The notes below the pieces were generated by a model that was not told where the DNA came from, searched no databases, and saw only the letters and a program-made list of their open reading frames with translations. The position numbers and the translations under genes are program-made. Of a DNA stretch of 14,537 bases, positions 1 to 10,640 are shown piece by piece. The stretch's first letter is position 1. Each line of letters begins with the position of its first letter. The stretch comes from CAMDBL01 sp964498125 (GTDB taxonomy: Bacteria > Pseudomonadota > Alphaproteobacteria > Rhizobiales > Hyphomicrobiaceae): contig CAZCGE010000105.1 in NCBI GenBank assembly GCA_964498125.1, forward strand, positions 1 through 14,537, given 5' to 3'.

Positions 1-349
1 TGATCATGCCTTTGACGCCGGACTCGAAGTAGGCATCACGCATGGCGCGCCGCCGCCAGTAGCTCATGCGCGCATCGAAGACGGGCCCGGATGCCAGCTT
101 GCCGGCCTCGGCCGCATCGGCGAACAGCTGGTTCTCGATCACGTATTCGACCAGCACGCGGCGGCGCTGGTCCGCCGGCAGGTTGCCGACGTCGGCGCCG
201 ATCTCGGCATCGGCCAGCCGGACATCGCTTTCCGTGATCGTTTTGCCGTTGACGGTGGCCACCACCTTGTCCTGGGCCAATGCCGGTGCCGCCGCGATGG
301 CCAAGCCCAGGCAACCTGCGGCCAGTGCGCGACAAAACGGAGCAGTCAT
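1..349 (-). CDS. Periplasmic peptidyl-prolyl cis-trans isomerase, SurA/PpiC-like (N-terminal part only)
   Basis: The reverse strand reads openly from an ATG at 349-347 to the window edge, giving 116 residues of a protein that continues outside. Residues 1-25 form a Sec signal peptide: a short N-region with R7, a hydrophobic Ala/Leu core, and a likely cleavage site APALA-QD. The mature start, VVATVNGKTITESDV (about 29-43), is the usual opening of SurA/PpiC/PrsA-type chaperone isomerases, followed by the helical N-terminal chaperone domain (RRRVLVEYVIENQLFADAA). The catalytic parvulin domain would lie beyond the edge and is not seen. An AAGGA ribosome binding site sits 7 bases before the ATG. 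The gene is divergent from secA. From the family, the product should fold secreted or outer-membrane proteins in the periplasm. The family call is firm; the exact member (SurA, PpiC or PpiD-like) is not decidable. Confidence 0.85.
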   Translation of the reverse strand, partial: MTAPFCRALAAGCLGLAIAAAPALAQDKVVATVNGKTITESDVRLADAEIGADVGNLPADQRRRVLVEYVIENQLFADAAEAGKLASGPVFDARMSYWRRRAMRDAYFESGVKGMI

Positions 350-665
350 CAGAGTGTCCTTCTGTGATCGAAAGGCGAAAAGCGAGGTTGGCTTAGTCCA
401 ACGGGCCTGCTCTGCCAAGTTCGGTGTTGGCCAAACACGAGGTCATGGCGGCAATGTGATCGCAACTGCGGCCTTGCGGCCATCGTCTGTGCGTTGACAA
501 GGCGGTATGCTGGTCCTTATCTCCCCTCAACACCGCGTCGCAGAGACCGTTGGTTCCGGATCGGGGCCGACGGGATCGCCTATCGGCGCGCGTCAATTCA
601 GCACGCGCGGGCCACATGCGACGGCTTCGGCCACGGCACGTCCAAAATACTGAGGATTCCACTTC
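350..665. other. Divergent intergenic region between the isomerase gene and secA
   Basis: This 316-base gap holds the ribosome binding sites of both genes, a strong plus-strand promoter (494-522) and a small inverted repeat (GTTGG-N6-CCAAC, 387-402) on the isomerase side. With transcription starting near 529, the secA leader would be about 135 bases. I see no convincing SecM-like leader peptide in it and no clear promoter hexamers for the isomerase gene. Confidence 0.6.
494..522 (+). promoter_or_regulatory. Sigma70-type promoter for secA
   Basis: A perfect -35 box TTGACA (494-499) is followed by a 17-base spacer and a -10 box TTATCT (517-522; four of six consensus bases, including the conserved T at position 6 and A at position 2 shifted set). 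It points at secA, which begins about 140 bases downstream. It is inferred from sequence only. Confidence 0.6.
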
Positions 666-3974
<3,309 letters not shown>

Positions 3975-3989
3975 GCGCAAAGGCAAAGG

Positions 3990-4002
3990 GGCGGAAACCG
4001 CC
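3990..4002 (+). terminator. Small hairpin after secA, weak terminator candidate
   Basis: GGCGG-AAA-CCGCC forms a five-pair GC stem 15 bases after the secA stop. No T-tract follows, so it is a poor intrinsic terminator and read-through into the carbamoyltransferase gene is possible. Confidence 0.25.
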
Positions 4003-4027
4003 GGCTCGATAGTGGTGCCATACAACC

Positions 4028-5800
4028 GTGCGGATCCTGGGACTCGTCGCTTGCACACATGACAGCGGTCTGGCGCTGCTGGCCGACGGCGTGCCGGAAC
4101 TGGTGCTCGAGGAGGAGCGGTTCAACCGCGACAAGCACACCAAGGCCTTTCCCCGCCTGGCCCTGCAGGCCGCGTTGGGCGCCGAGCTTTCGGGGCTCGC
4201 CGATGTCGATGTCATCACCACGCCGTGGGACGTGGCCAAGTTGCGCCGCTCGTTCGCCAGCGCCGTGCTTGGCCGGCTGCCGGGCTCGCTCAGCCTGATC
4301 TTGGAGCGCAGCCACACGCCGCAGGACAACGAGATCGTGCTGCTCAACTGGGCGCTGGCGCGCAAGCTGCGGCGCCTGGCCCGGCGCCTGCTGCGCCCGC
4401 CGATCGTCAACGTCGGGCATCATGATGCGCATGCGGCAAGCTTTTTCGTCTCGCCGTTCGAGGAAGCCGCCGTCCTGGTCATGGACGGCTTCGGCGACGA
4501 TGCCGCCACCAGTGTCTACACCGGCCGTGGCAATCGCTTGGAGCGGCGCTGGCACACCGGCATCTTCAACTCGCTGGGCATGGTCTACACCTTCGTCACC
4601 GAATATCTGGGTTTCGGCGGCTTTTCCGACGAAGGCAAGGTGATGGCGCTGGCCGCCTGCGGCGGCCCGAGCTACGTCCCCCGCTTCCGCGACTGCATCC
4701 GTCTGCTGCCCGAGGGCCGCTATGCGCTCAACATGGACTATTTCAGCTTCGACACCTTCGGCCAGCTGCGGCCCTTCAAGCGCGGGTTCTACGACGTATT
4801 CGGGCCACCGCGCGGCAAGGGCGAGCCGCTGACGGATCGGCATCGCGATATCGCCCATGCCTTGCAGGCCGTCACCGAGGATGTGGTGTTGCACATCGTG
4901 CGCGAACTGTCGCGAACAACGCCCTCGCGGCAACTGGTTTTCAGCGGCGGCGTGGCGCTCAACTGCGTCGCCAACGCGCGGATCCTCGAGGACACCGACA
5001 TGCAGAGCGTCTGGGTGCCGCCGTGCGCTTCCGACACCGGGGCGCCGCTCGGCAGCGCGCTGTGGCATTACCATCAGACCCTCGGCCACCCACGCGGCTT
5101 CGAGATGCGGCATGCCTTCTTCGGCTTGGAATACGATGATGCGCGCATCCTCGGCGCACTGCGGGCCGCGGGGCTTGCCCACGAGCACTTGGATGACGCC
5201 ACGCTGCTGCGGCGCGTTGCCCGCGACCTCGCCGACGGCAAGGTGGTGGGTTGGTTCCAGGGTCGCTTCGAAATGGGGCCGCGCGCGCTCGGCAACCGCT
5301 CGATCCTCGCCGATCCGCGCCGGGTCGAGATCAAGGACGTCATCAACCGCAAGATCAAGCACCGCGAGCCGTTCCGTCCGTTCGCGCCGGCCGTGTTGCT
5401 GGAGCGCGCGGCGGAGTTTTTTCACGTTGCCCAGCCCGATCCCTTCATGACGCTCGCCCCGCGCGTGCGCGAGGACAAGAGGCATCTGATCCCTGCTGCC
5501 GTGCACGTTGACGGCACCGGCCGCATCCAGACCGTCGAGCGCGCGGCCAATCCGCGCTACCATGGTCTGATCGCGGCGTTCGCCGCCCTCACTGGCGTGC
5601 CGGTGCTGCTCAACACCAGCTTCAACCAGCAGGAGCCGATCGTGGCGAGCCCCGAGGAGGCGATTTCCTGCTATCTGCGCACCGGCATGGACGTGCTGGT
5701 GTTGGGGGGATTCTACACATCGGAAGGCAAAGAGCTTGGCGGGCGCGCGGGCACGGCGGAGGGAAGCGTGGCGTCAAGCATTCCGCTGTCGGGTGCATAA
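4028..5800 (+). CDS. Carbamoyltransferase, NodU/CmcH/TobZ family
   Basis: Members of this family transfer a carbamoyl group from carbamoyl phosphate, through a carbamoyl-adenylate, to a sugar or antibiotic hydroxyl. Seen here (590 aa): N-terminal ILGLVACTHDSG (3-14); HHDAHAAS (131-138), the Kae1-like metal/substrate motif; GFSDEGKVM (198-206); FSGGVALN (305-312); and the C-terminal-domain signatures EMGPRALGNRSILADP (415-430), REPFRPFAP (446-454) and LNTSFN (528-533). The start is a GTG. An in-frame stop at 4010-4012 excludes any longer form, and the family begins at this point, although no good ribosome binding site precedes it. The gene starts 53 bases after secA in the same direction. The last 25 or so residues are a non-conserved tail. 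Next to glycosyltransferase, sulfotransferase and methyltransferase genes it most likely decorates a surface glycan; the acceptor cannot be told. Family call is firm. Confidence 0.92.
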   Translation: MRILGLVACTHDSGLALLADGVPELVLEEERFNRDKHTKAFPRLALQAALGAELSGLADVDVITTPWDVAKLRRSFASAVLGRLPGSLSLILERSHTPQDNEIVLLNWALARKLRRLARRLLRPPIVNVGHHDAHAASFFVSPFEEAAVLVMDGFGDDAATSVYTGRGNRLERRWHTGIFNSLGMVYTFVTEYLGFGGFSDEGKVMALAACGGPSYVPRFRDCIRLLPEGRYALNMDYFSFDTFGQLRPFKRGFYDVFGPPRGKGEPLTDRHRDIAHALQAVTEDVVLHIVRELSRTTPSRQLVFSGGVALNCVANARILEDTDMQSVWVPPCASDTGAPLGSALWHYHQTLGHPRGFEMRHAFFGLEYDDARILGALRAAGLAHEHLDDATLLRRVARDLADGKVVGWFQGRFEMGPRALGNRSILADPRRVEIKDVINRKIKHREPFRPFAPAVLLERAAEFFHVAQPDPFMTLAPRVREDKRHLIPAAVHVDGTGRIQTVERAANPRYHGLIAAFAALTGVPVLLNTSFNQQEPIVASPEEAISCYLRTGMDVLVLGGFYTSEGKELGGRAGTAEGSVASSIPLSGA

Positions 5801-5814
5801 GTCGCAGGCGACTT
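5799..5814 (+). terminator. Short hairpin at the carbamoyltransferase stop codon
   Basis: AAGTCG-CAGG-CGACTT makes a six-pair stem overlapping the TAA stop and is followed by only one further T before C. It is weak as a terminator and recorded at low confidence. Confidence 0.2.
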
Positions 5815-6097
5815 TCCAGCCGGCTGTCGCCGACGTAGGTAACCGATCGTTCGCCGACACGCCTGTCAAGAACGTGGGTAACTCGGCCTTTCCCGTTGCG
5901 GCGGCCGAATCCCTGCTTATAAGCACCAGAACGGTGTGAGCGCGACGTGGCTGCCGGAAGCTGCGCAACTGAGGTACGTGCCAGTGGACTGGTAATTCTA
6001 CACGCGGAAATTCGAGGTGTCCCGCTGCGTATCTGGGAAATACCCACCTTATCGTACCATGAGCCCTGTTCCGATATAAACGATTACGCGAGTAGTC
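5801..6097 (+). promoter_or_regulatory. 297-base gap with candidate promoters for the glycan cluster
   Basis: No gene is supported here. Two -10-like boxes point at the downstream glycosyltransferase gene: TATAAG (5918-5923), with TTGCGG (5896-5901) 16 bases upstream, and TATAAA (6075-6080), with no recognisable -35. The first lies inside a perfect palindrome, GCTTATAAGC (5915-5924). An imperfect 11-base direct repeat, ACGTRGGTAAC, occurs at 5833-5843 and 5872-5882 (39-base period). The base composition becomes AT-richer towards the next gene. Confidence 0.3.
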
Positions 6098-8935
6098 ATG
6101 CCAGCCAGTCAGAACTCAAAGACATCCCCAGTCAGGCGGGTCGGCTATGTCTCTCCACTTGGTCGGGCGCCAATTTATGGCGGCGTCACGAGGGCATGGC
6201 GCCGGTTCCGCCGCCTGTTGAAAACTCGTGACAAAGACAAGAAAGACATACGTCAAAATATTAGTCTTGTTCTCGATGCCGAATTCTATCGGGCTCGTTA
6301 TCCCGACCTCGGAAAATTGGACGATCCGGTCGGCCATTTCATTAATATCGGATGGAAAGAGCTTCGCGATCCCGTCGCATGGTTTTCGACCGCACGGTAT
6401 TTGGAGGTCTATGCCGACGTTAAGGCATCCGGCATCAATCCACTCTATCATTACTTGAAATGGGGCAGGCACGAGGGACGTGAGGTTCATTCAGCAGAAC
6501 TGAACGATCCGCGGCCGGAAAAGCCTGAGTCTGAACTTGTCGAGGCTGCGATTGAATCCGCGTTTGATTCCAGCTACTACAAAAAAAGGTACGCGGACAT
6601 CGGCCGGCATGGACTGGACCCACTGAAACATTATGCCGGCTTCGGCTGGCGCGAAGGCCGGGATCCATGTTCTTGGTTTTCCACCAAGGGTTATCTCGCT
6701 TTGCATCCCGACGTGCGGGCCAGCGGTGTCAATCCCCTCTATCACTACGTCACAATCGGTAGGGCCGAGCAACGCACGGTCGCCGCGGCGGCCGGAGCGA
6801 CCAGGCCCCTGGCAAAGGACGTCCGAATTCAGTTGGTGGCGGATGCGGGATTGAAAGATCTCGTCAGATATCGGCAAGTTCCGCTCTCACCAGTCACCAA
6901 TCTGTATGATCGGACCAATCTCGATATCCACTGGGTTATCCCGGATTTTGTCGCCGGCGGCGGCGGCCACATGACCATATTCCGGATGGTTCGCTGGCTG
7001 GAGTTTTTTGGCCACCGTTGTACGGTTTGGATCAAAAATCCGAGCCATCACGCCAGCGGCAATAATGCATACGAAACCGTCATCAAGAATTATCAAGGTG
7101 TCAAGGCGCTCTTTCACCGTCTCGATGATACGTTCTGGGATGCGGAAGGCGATGTGATGATTGCCACGAGCTGGGACACGGTGGCGATCGTCAGTCAGGC
7201 AGAGGCCTTCAAGGAGCGTTTTTATTTTGTGCAGGATTTCGAGCCTGCGTTCCATCCAATGGGCGCCCGCGCCATTGCAGCCGAACTCTCCTACAAACGC
7301 GATCTAGCATGTCTGTGCGCCAGCACTTGGCTAAAGCGGCTGATGGAGGAGAAATATGGGCGCTGGGCGCGTCACTTTAATTTGGCGGCGGACGCCAACA
7401 TCTACAATCCGCGAATGCGAGATCCCAATCCTGTGCCGAGAATAGCATTCTACAGCCGCACGTCTACGCCACGGCGCGCAGTCGAACTTGGACTGCTGGC
7501 GCTTGAAGTCTTGGCTGCGCGTGGCGTTGACTTCCATGTCGACTTTTTTGGGGCGGCCCTAGATATTTATGCGGCGCCGTTCGCGGCCACGGATCATGGC
7601 ATTCTAACGCCCGAGGGACTTGCCGACCTCTACCAGAACGCCGACATCGGCATCTGCTTTTCCTCGACCAACTATTCATTGGTTCCGCAGGAGATGATGG
7701 CTTGTGGATTGCCGATTGTGGAGCTGGCGGGCGAAAGCACGAGAGCGGTATTTCCCGAGGACGTCGCCATGCTCGCTGGTCCGGATCCTGTCGAGATCGC
7801 AGACGCAGTCGAGGCGTTGTTGAACGATGGGCGCCGGCGCCAATCCCAGGCACGCAAGGCGCAGGAATGGGTAGGGCAGTTCACGTGGGAGGGGGCTGCC
7901 CAATCGATCGAGGCTGCGATTCTGGAGCGCCTGAATGAAAAGGGCTATCAGGAGATTGCGGCACCGGCGCTGCCGCAACCCAAGCGACCACATGCCAGCG
8001 TGATTATCCCGACCTTCAACGGCGGCGAGTTGCTCCGGAAAGTCATCACGTGTTTGCACCAGCAGCGTGCGCCGTGGCCGTTCGAGATTGTCATCATCGA
8101 TTCGAGTTCGACCGACGGCACCGCCGAGTACTGCCGTGCGCAATCCGGCATCGAATTCCTTCAGATCCCCAAGGAGGAGTTCAGCCACGGCTCGACCCGG
8201 AATCAGGCGGCAGCGCATAGCAAGGGTGAGTTCATAGCATTCCTGACGCAGGACGCGATGCCGATCGGCGATACGTGGCTGTTCGACCTGGTCAGCGCGC
8301 TCGAGCGTTTCCCCCGCGCGGCCGGAGCATTCGGACGCCACTTGGCGTGGCCGTCGGCAACGCCGTTCACGAAACGGGACATGGCCAGGCATTTCGAAAA
8401 GTTCGCGAATCTGCCGCTGGCGGTATCGAAATGGACCGACCGCGAGGCGCACGGCAAGGGTAAGCTGGCCTGGCGCCAGGTCCTGCACTTCTACAGTGAC
8501 AACAACTCGTGTTTGCGACGCAGTGTCTGGCAGGATCTGCCGTATCCGGCGATCGACTATGGCGAGGATCAGGTCTGGGCGCGCGATGTCATCGATGCCG
8601 GTTTTGAGAAGGTGTACGCCATGCGCGCCGAGGTCTACCATTCGCACGACTACGATGCGGCCCAGGCCATGGAACGAGCGGCGGTCGAGGCGGCGTTCTT
8701 CAGGGCGCATTTCGGCTACCAGATGCTGAAGGGGTCGTTGGAGGACACGCTGCGCGGTCTCAATCGGTCGGACGAGGAATGGGGCCTCGCCAACGATGTG
8801 TCGCGCGCGGTGATTGAGCGACAATGTCGGCTCAACGAGGCCCGCCTGCACGGCTATCTCAAGGGGCAGGCGGTAGAGGCTGGCCATGCTCCCTCGGATA
8901 GGGTGGTGCGTGTAATCAACCGAGATGGGCGATGA
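6098..8935 (+). CDS. Three-part glycosyltransferase: duplicated N-terminal module, WsaF-like GT-B, GT2 rhamnosyltransferase-like
   Basis: A 945-aa protein with three regions. Residues about 60-128 and 155-226 are two copies of a module with the pattern FYxxRYxDxG...DPxxHYxxxGWxExRDPxxWFST...YLxxxxDVxASGxNPLYHY; this module often accompanies glycosyltransferases and its role is unknown. Residues about 275-615 resemble WsaF-type rhamnosyltransferases: HWVIPDFVAGGGGH (278-291), FVQDFEPAFHPMG (377-389), and a GT-B donor-site helix LVPQEMMACGLPIVEL (528-543). Residues about 632-870 are a GT-A family 2 domain: VIIPTFNGG (635-643), DSSSTDGT (668-675), a TQDA metal motif (717-720) and YGEDQVWARD (821-830). 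There is no signal peptide or membrane span, so it is probably cytoplasmic and polymerises or extends a glycan. The ribosome binding site is weak. It overlaps the next gene by 11 bases. GC is about 40-48% in the first half and about 70% in the GT2 part. Rhamnose as donor is inferred from family and from rmlBA nearby. Confidence 0.88.
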   Translation: MPASQNSKTSPVRRVGYVSPLGRAPIYGGVTRAWRRFRRLLKTRDKDKKDIRQNISLVLDAEFYRARYPDLGKLDDPVGHFINIGWKELRDPVAWFSTARYLEVYADVKASGINPLYHYLKWGRHEGREVHSAELNDPRPEKPESELVEAAIESAFDSSYYKKRYADIGRHGLDPLKHYAGFGWREGRDPCSWFSTKGYLALHPDVRASGVNPLYHYVTIGRAEQRTVAAAAGATRPLAKDVRIQLVADAGLKDLVRYRQVPLSPVTNLYDRTNLDIHWVIPDFVAGGGGHMTIFRMVRWLEFFGHRCTVWIKNPSHHASGNNAYETVIKNYQGVKALFHRLDDTFWDAEGDVMIATSWDTVAIVSQAEAFKERFYFVQDFEPAFHPMGARAIAAELSYKRDLACLCASTWLKRLMEEKYGRWARHFNLAADANIYNPRMRDPNPVPRIAFYSRTSTPRRAVELGLLALEVLAARGVDFHVDFFGAALDIYAAPFAATDHGILTPEGLADLYQNADIGICFSSTNYSLVPQEMMACGLPIVELAGESTRAVFPEDVAMLAGPDPVEIADAVEALLNDGRRRQSQARKAQEWVGQFTWEGAAQSIEAAILERLNEKGYQEIAAPALPQPKRPHASVIIPTFNGGELLRKVITCLHQQRAPWPFEIVIIDSSSTDGTAEYCRAQSGIEFLQIPKEEFSHGSTRNQAAAHSKGEFIAFLTQDAMPIGDTWLFDLVSALERFPRAAGAFGRHLAWPSATPFTKRDMARHFEKFANLPLAVSKWTDREAHGKGKLAWRQVLHFYSDNNSCLRRSVWQDLPYPAIDYGEDQVWARDVIDAGFEKVYAMRAEVYHSHDYDAAQAMERAAVEAAFFRAHFGYQMLKGSLEDTLRGLNRSDEEWGLANDVSRAVIERQCRLNEARLHGYLKGQAVEAGHAPSDRVVRVINRDGR

Positions 8936-10496
8936 ATCAATGAACGCGCGGAACAGCGGCAAGCGCATCGTGATCTGTGCCACCCAACGCAGCGGCTCCA
9001 CGCTGCTGTGCGAGGATCTGCGCAATAACGGACTCGGCAACGCCGAGGAGCACTTTCTCGGGCTCGTCAATCGTAGCAACCTCGATGAAGTCGGTCCGGT
9101 GCTGGAGCGCATTCGGCAGGCAGGCACGGATGCTGGCGGCAATTTCTCGATCAAGATCATGAGCAGCTACGCGCCGCGAGTGGATGCAGCGATGCGCAGC
9201 CTGGGGCATGGGGCGCAACCCACGCGAATGTGGGCCGGTTTGGCCGACTACTGCAAGGATGTCTGTTGGATTTACCTGGATCGACGCGGAAAGATCGCAC
9301 AGGCAGTGTCGCGGGCCATGTCCAGGGCGACCGGTATCAATCATGCCGTCTCCAGTGGCGCCGCCAGCTTCATCCCGGGGCGCACCTCGATCGGCTACGA
9401 CAAGCACTACAACGAGAAGGTGGCGGTGCCATCGGCCGAGGTGGCGCAGCACGTGCTCGATATCGTCAACGAGAGCCATGCCTGGGAGACCTTCTTCCAG
9501 GCCAACGGTTTGCAGCCACTGCGGCTGTACTACGAAGAGCTGGTCGAGGCGCCGACCTATGTGAATGTCTTGCGCATGCGTCTGGGACTGCCCGAAGGCG
9601 CGATCAATGCCGAGCGCAAGCTGGTGCGGCTCGCCAATCAGCGCTCCGAGCAGATCATGCTGCACTATCTTGAGGCCTTCGGCGAGACGGGAGAACGGCC
9701 CGCCGTGCCTGTTGCCGCGGGGGCATCTGCCGTGGCGCCGGCGCCGCTCGCTGCGGTAGGCGTGAGCGCACGACGCACAAAAGCATGTCAAGAGCAATTG
9801 GACAAAGGGAGATCACACGTGGCTATCAGCTCTGTCGTCGACATGAAGTCCTTGACGAGAACGGTCGGTGAGATCAGTCGCCGGTGGGCGCACACGCCCT
9901 ATTATGATGCCGTCGAAAAGATTGCGCAGAAGCAATGGGAGAAGTTGATCTCGCCCTTCATCGCGCCGGCGGTCGTCGATTTCGAGCATGTGCTCGAGCT
10001 GGCCGTCGGGCACGGTCGCATGACGGCGATCCTGCTGGACAAGGCCAAGCGCCTCACCGGCGTTGACGTGCTCCAGGAGAATATCGATTTCTGCAGCAAG
10101 CGTTTCGACGGCCGCAGCCATCTTACTCTGCTGCGCAATGATGGCGTGACGTTGAAGGATGTCGCGGACGGCTCGGTGACGTTCGCCTTCTGCTTCGATT
10201 CGATGGTGCATTTCGATTCCGATGTGGTGCGCACCTACCTCGGCGAGTTCGCGCGCGTGCTGAAGCCCGGCGGGCTTGCCTTCTGTCACCACTCGAACCT
10301 GGACAAGAGTCCGGGCGGCGACTTCCAGAAGTCGCCGCATGCCCGCAATTTCATGTCCCAGCAGTTGTTCCGGCACTATGCTCAGAAGTCGGGTATCGAG
10401 GTGGTCAAGAGCCGTGTGATCGACTGGGGCCAGGGTGAAAAGTTCGTTGCGGGTCTGGACTGTCTCTCGTTGCTGCGGCGGACAGCGATTACCTAA
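8925..10496 (+). CDS. Stf0-type sulfotransferase fused to a class I SAM methyltransferase
   Basis: Residues about 14-250 are a Stf0-family sulfotransferase, which moves sulfate from PAPS to a carbohydrate hydroxyl: 5'-phosphosulfate loop CATQRSGSTLLCE (18-30), EEHF (41-44, the region of the family's acidic catalytic residue), 3'-phosphate-binding DRRGKIAQAVSRAM (119-132), and the WETFFQANGLQPLRLYYEEL end (187-206). An Ala/Pro-rich linker (about 252-285) joins a methyltransferase (about 305-520) with SAM motif I VLELAVGHGR (356-365), the acidic D381 after strand 2, and FARVLKPGGLAF (442-453). Start 8925 overlaps the preceding gene by 11 bases; ATG 8940 (residue 6) is an equally possible start. 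A strong internal ribosome binding site with GTG (9819) lies between the domains, so a separate 225-aa methyltransferase may also be made. Acceptors are unknown; sulfation and O-methylation of the cluster's glycan are inferred. Confidence 0.88.
   Translation: MGDESMNARNSGKRIVICATQRSGSTLLCEDLRNNGLGNAEEHFLGLVNRSNLDEVGPVLERIRQAGTDAGGNFSIKIMSSYAPRVDAAMRSLGHGAQPTRMWAGLADYCKDVCWIYLDRRGKIAQAVSRAMSRATGINHAVSSGAASFIPGRTSIGYDKHYNEKVAVPSAEVAQHVLDIVNESHAWETFFQANGLQPLRLYYEELVEAPTYVNVLRMRLGLPEGAINAERKLVRLANQRSEQIMLHYLEAFGETGERPAVPVAAGASAVAPAPLAAVGVSARRTKACQEQLDKGRSHVAISSVVDMKSLTRTVGEISRRWAHTPYYDAVEKIAQKQWEKLISPFIAPAVVDFEHVLELAVGHGRMTAILLDKAKRLTGVDVLQENIDFCSKRFDGRSHLTLLRNDGVTLKDVADGSVTFAFCFDSMVHFDSDVVRTYLGEFARVLKPGGLAFCHHSNLDKSPGGDFQKSPHARNFMSQQLFRHYAQKSGIEVVKSRVIDWGQGEKFVAGLDCLSLLRRTAIT
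9805..9821 (+). promoter_or_regulatory. Internal ribosome binding site and GTG start inside the sulfotransferase-methyltransferase gene
   Basis: AAGGGAG (9805-9811) is followed after 7 bases by an in-frame GTG (9819-9821, codon 299). This is the best ribosome binding site near this gene, better than that at its own 5' end. It sits in the linker just before the methyltransferase domain, where a separate methyltransferase gene would start. Confidence 0.55.
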
Positions 10497-10513
10497 CAAC
10501 GGGGCCCGGTGCC

Positions 10514-10531
10514 GCAAGGTGGCCATCTTGC
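10514..10531 (+). promoter_or_regulatory. Near-perfect 18-base palindrome upstream of rmlB
   Basis: GCAAGGTGG and CCATCTTGC are inverted repeats with one mismatched position and no loop, so this looks more like a dimeric-protein operator than an RNA hairpin. It lies in the 144-base gap (10497-10640) before rmlB. I see no convincing promoter hexamers in the same gap, so the regulatory role is a guess. Confidence 0.25.
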
Positions 10532-10640
10532 CATATGGGCGCACGCGCGCGACGCTGGTCGACGGTCAGTGGTCGAGTTACCTGCTTGCAGCGTGCTGTC
10601 GGCGCGCGGGGCCTCAGTGCCCCTGCAAGGAGTAGTTCAC

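Noticed and set aside
387..430. A minus-strand promoter for the isomerase gene (TTGGCA with a -10 box 17 bases on)
   Set aside because: The putative -10 (TAAGCC) matches consensus at only two positions; nothing better was seen.
5736..6047. Small open frames on both strands across the gap after the carbamoyltransferase gene
   Set aside because: No ribosome binding site, family motif or coding-like composition; the repeated VGN/VTYVGD-like stretches just translate the 11-base direct repeat.
7676..9160. A 494-codon frame antisense to the glycosyltransferase and sulfotransferase genes
   Set aside because: It spans the border of two well-supported plus-strand genes and has no recognisable motif.
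10509..10640. A longer N-terminus for rmlB
   Set aside because: The frame is open upstream, but the family protein starts at MKILVTGG and a good AAGGAG lies 8 bases before that ATG.
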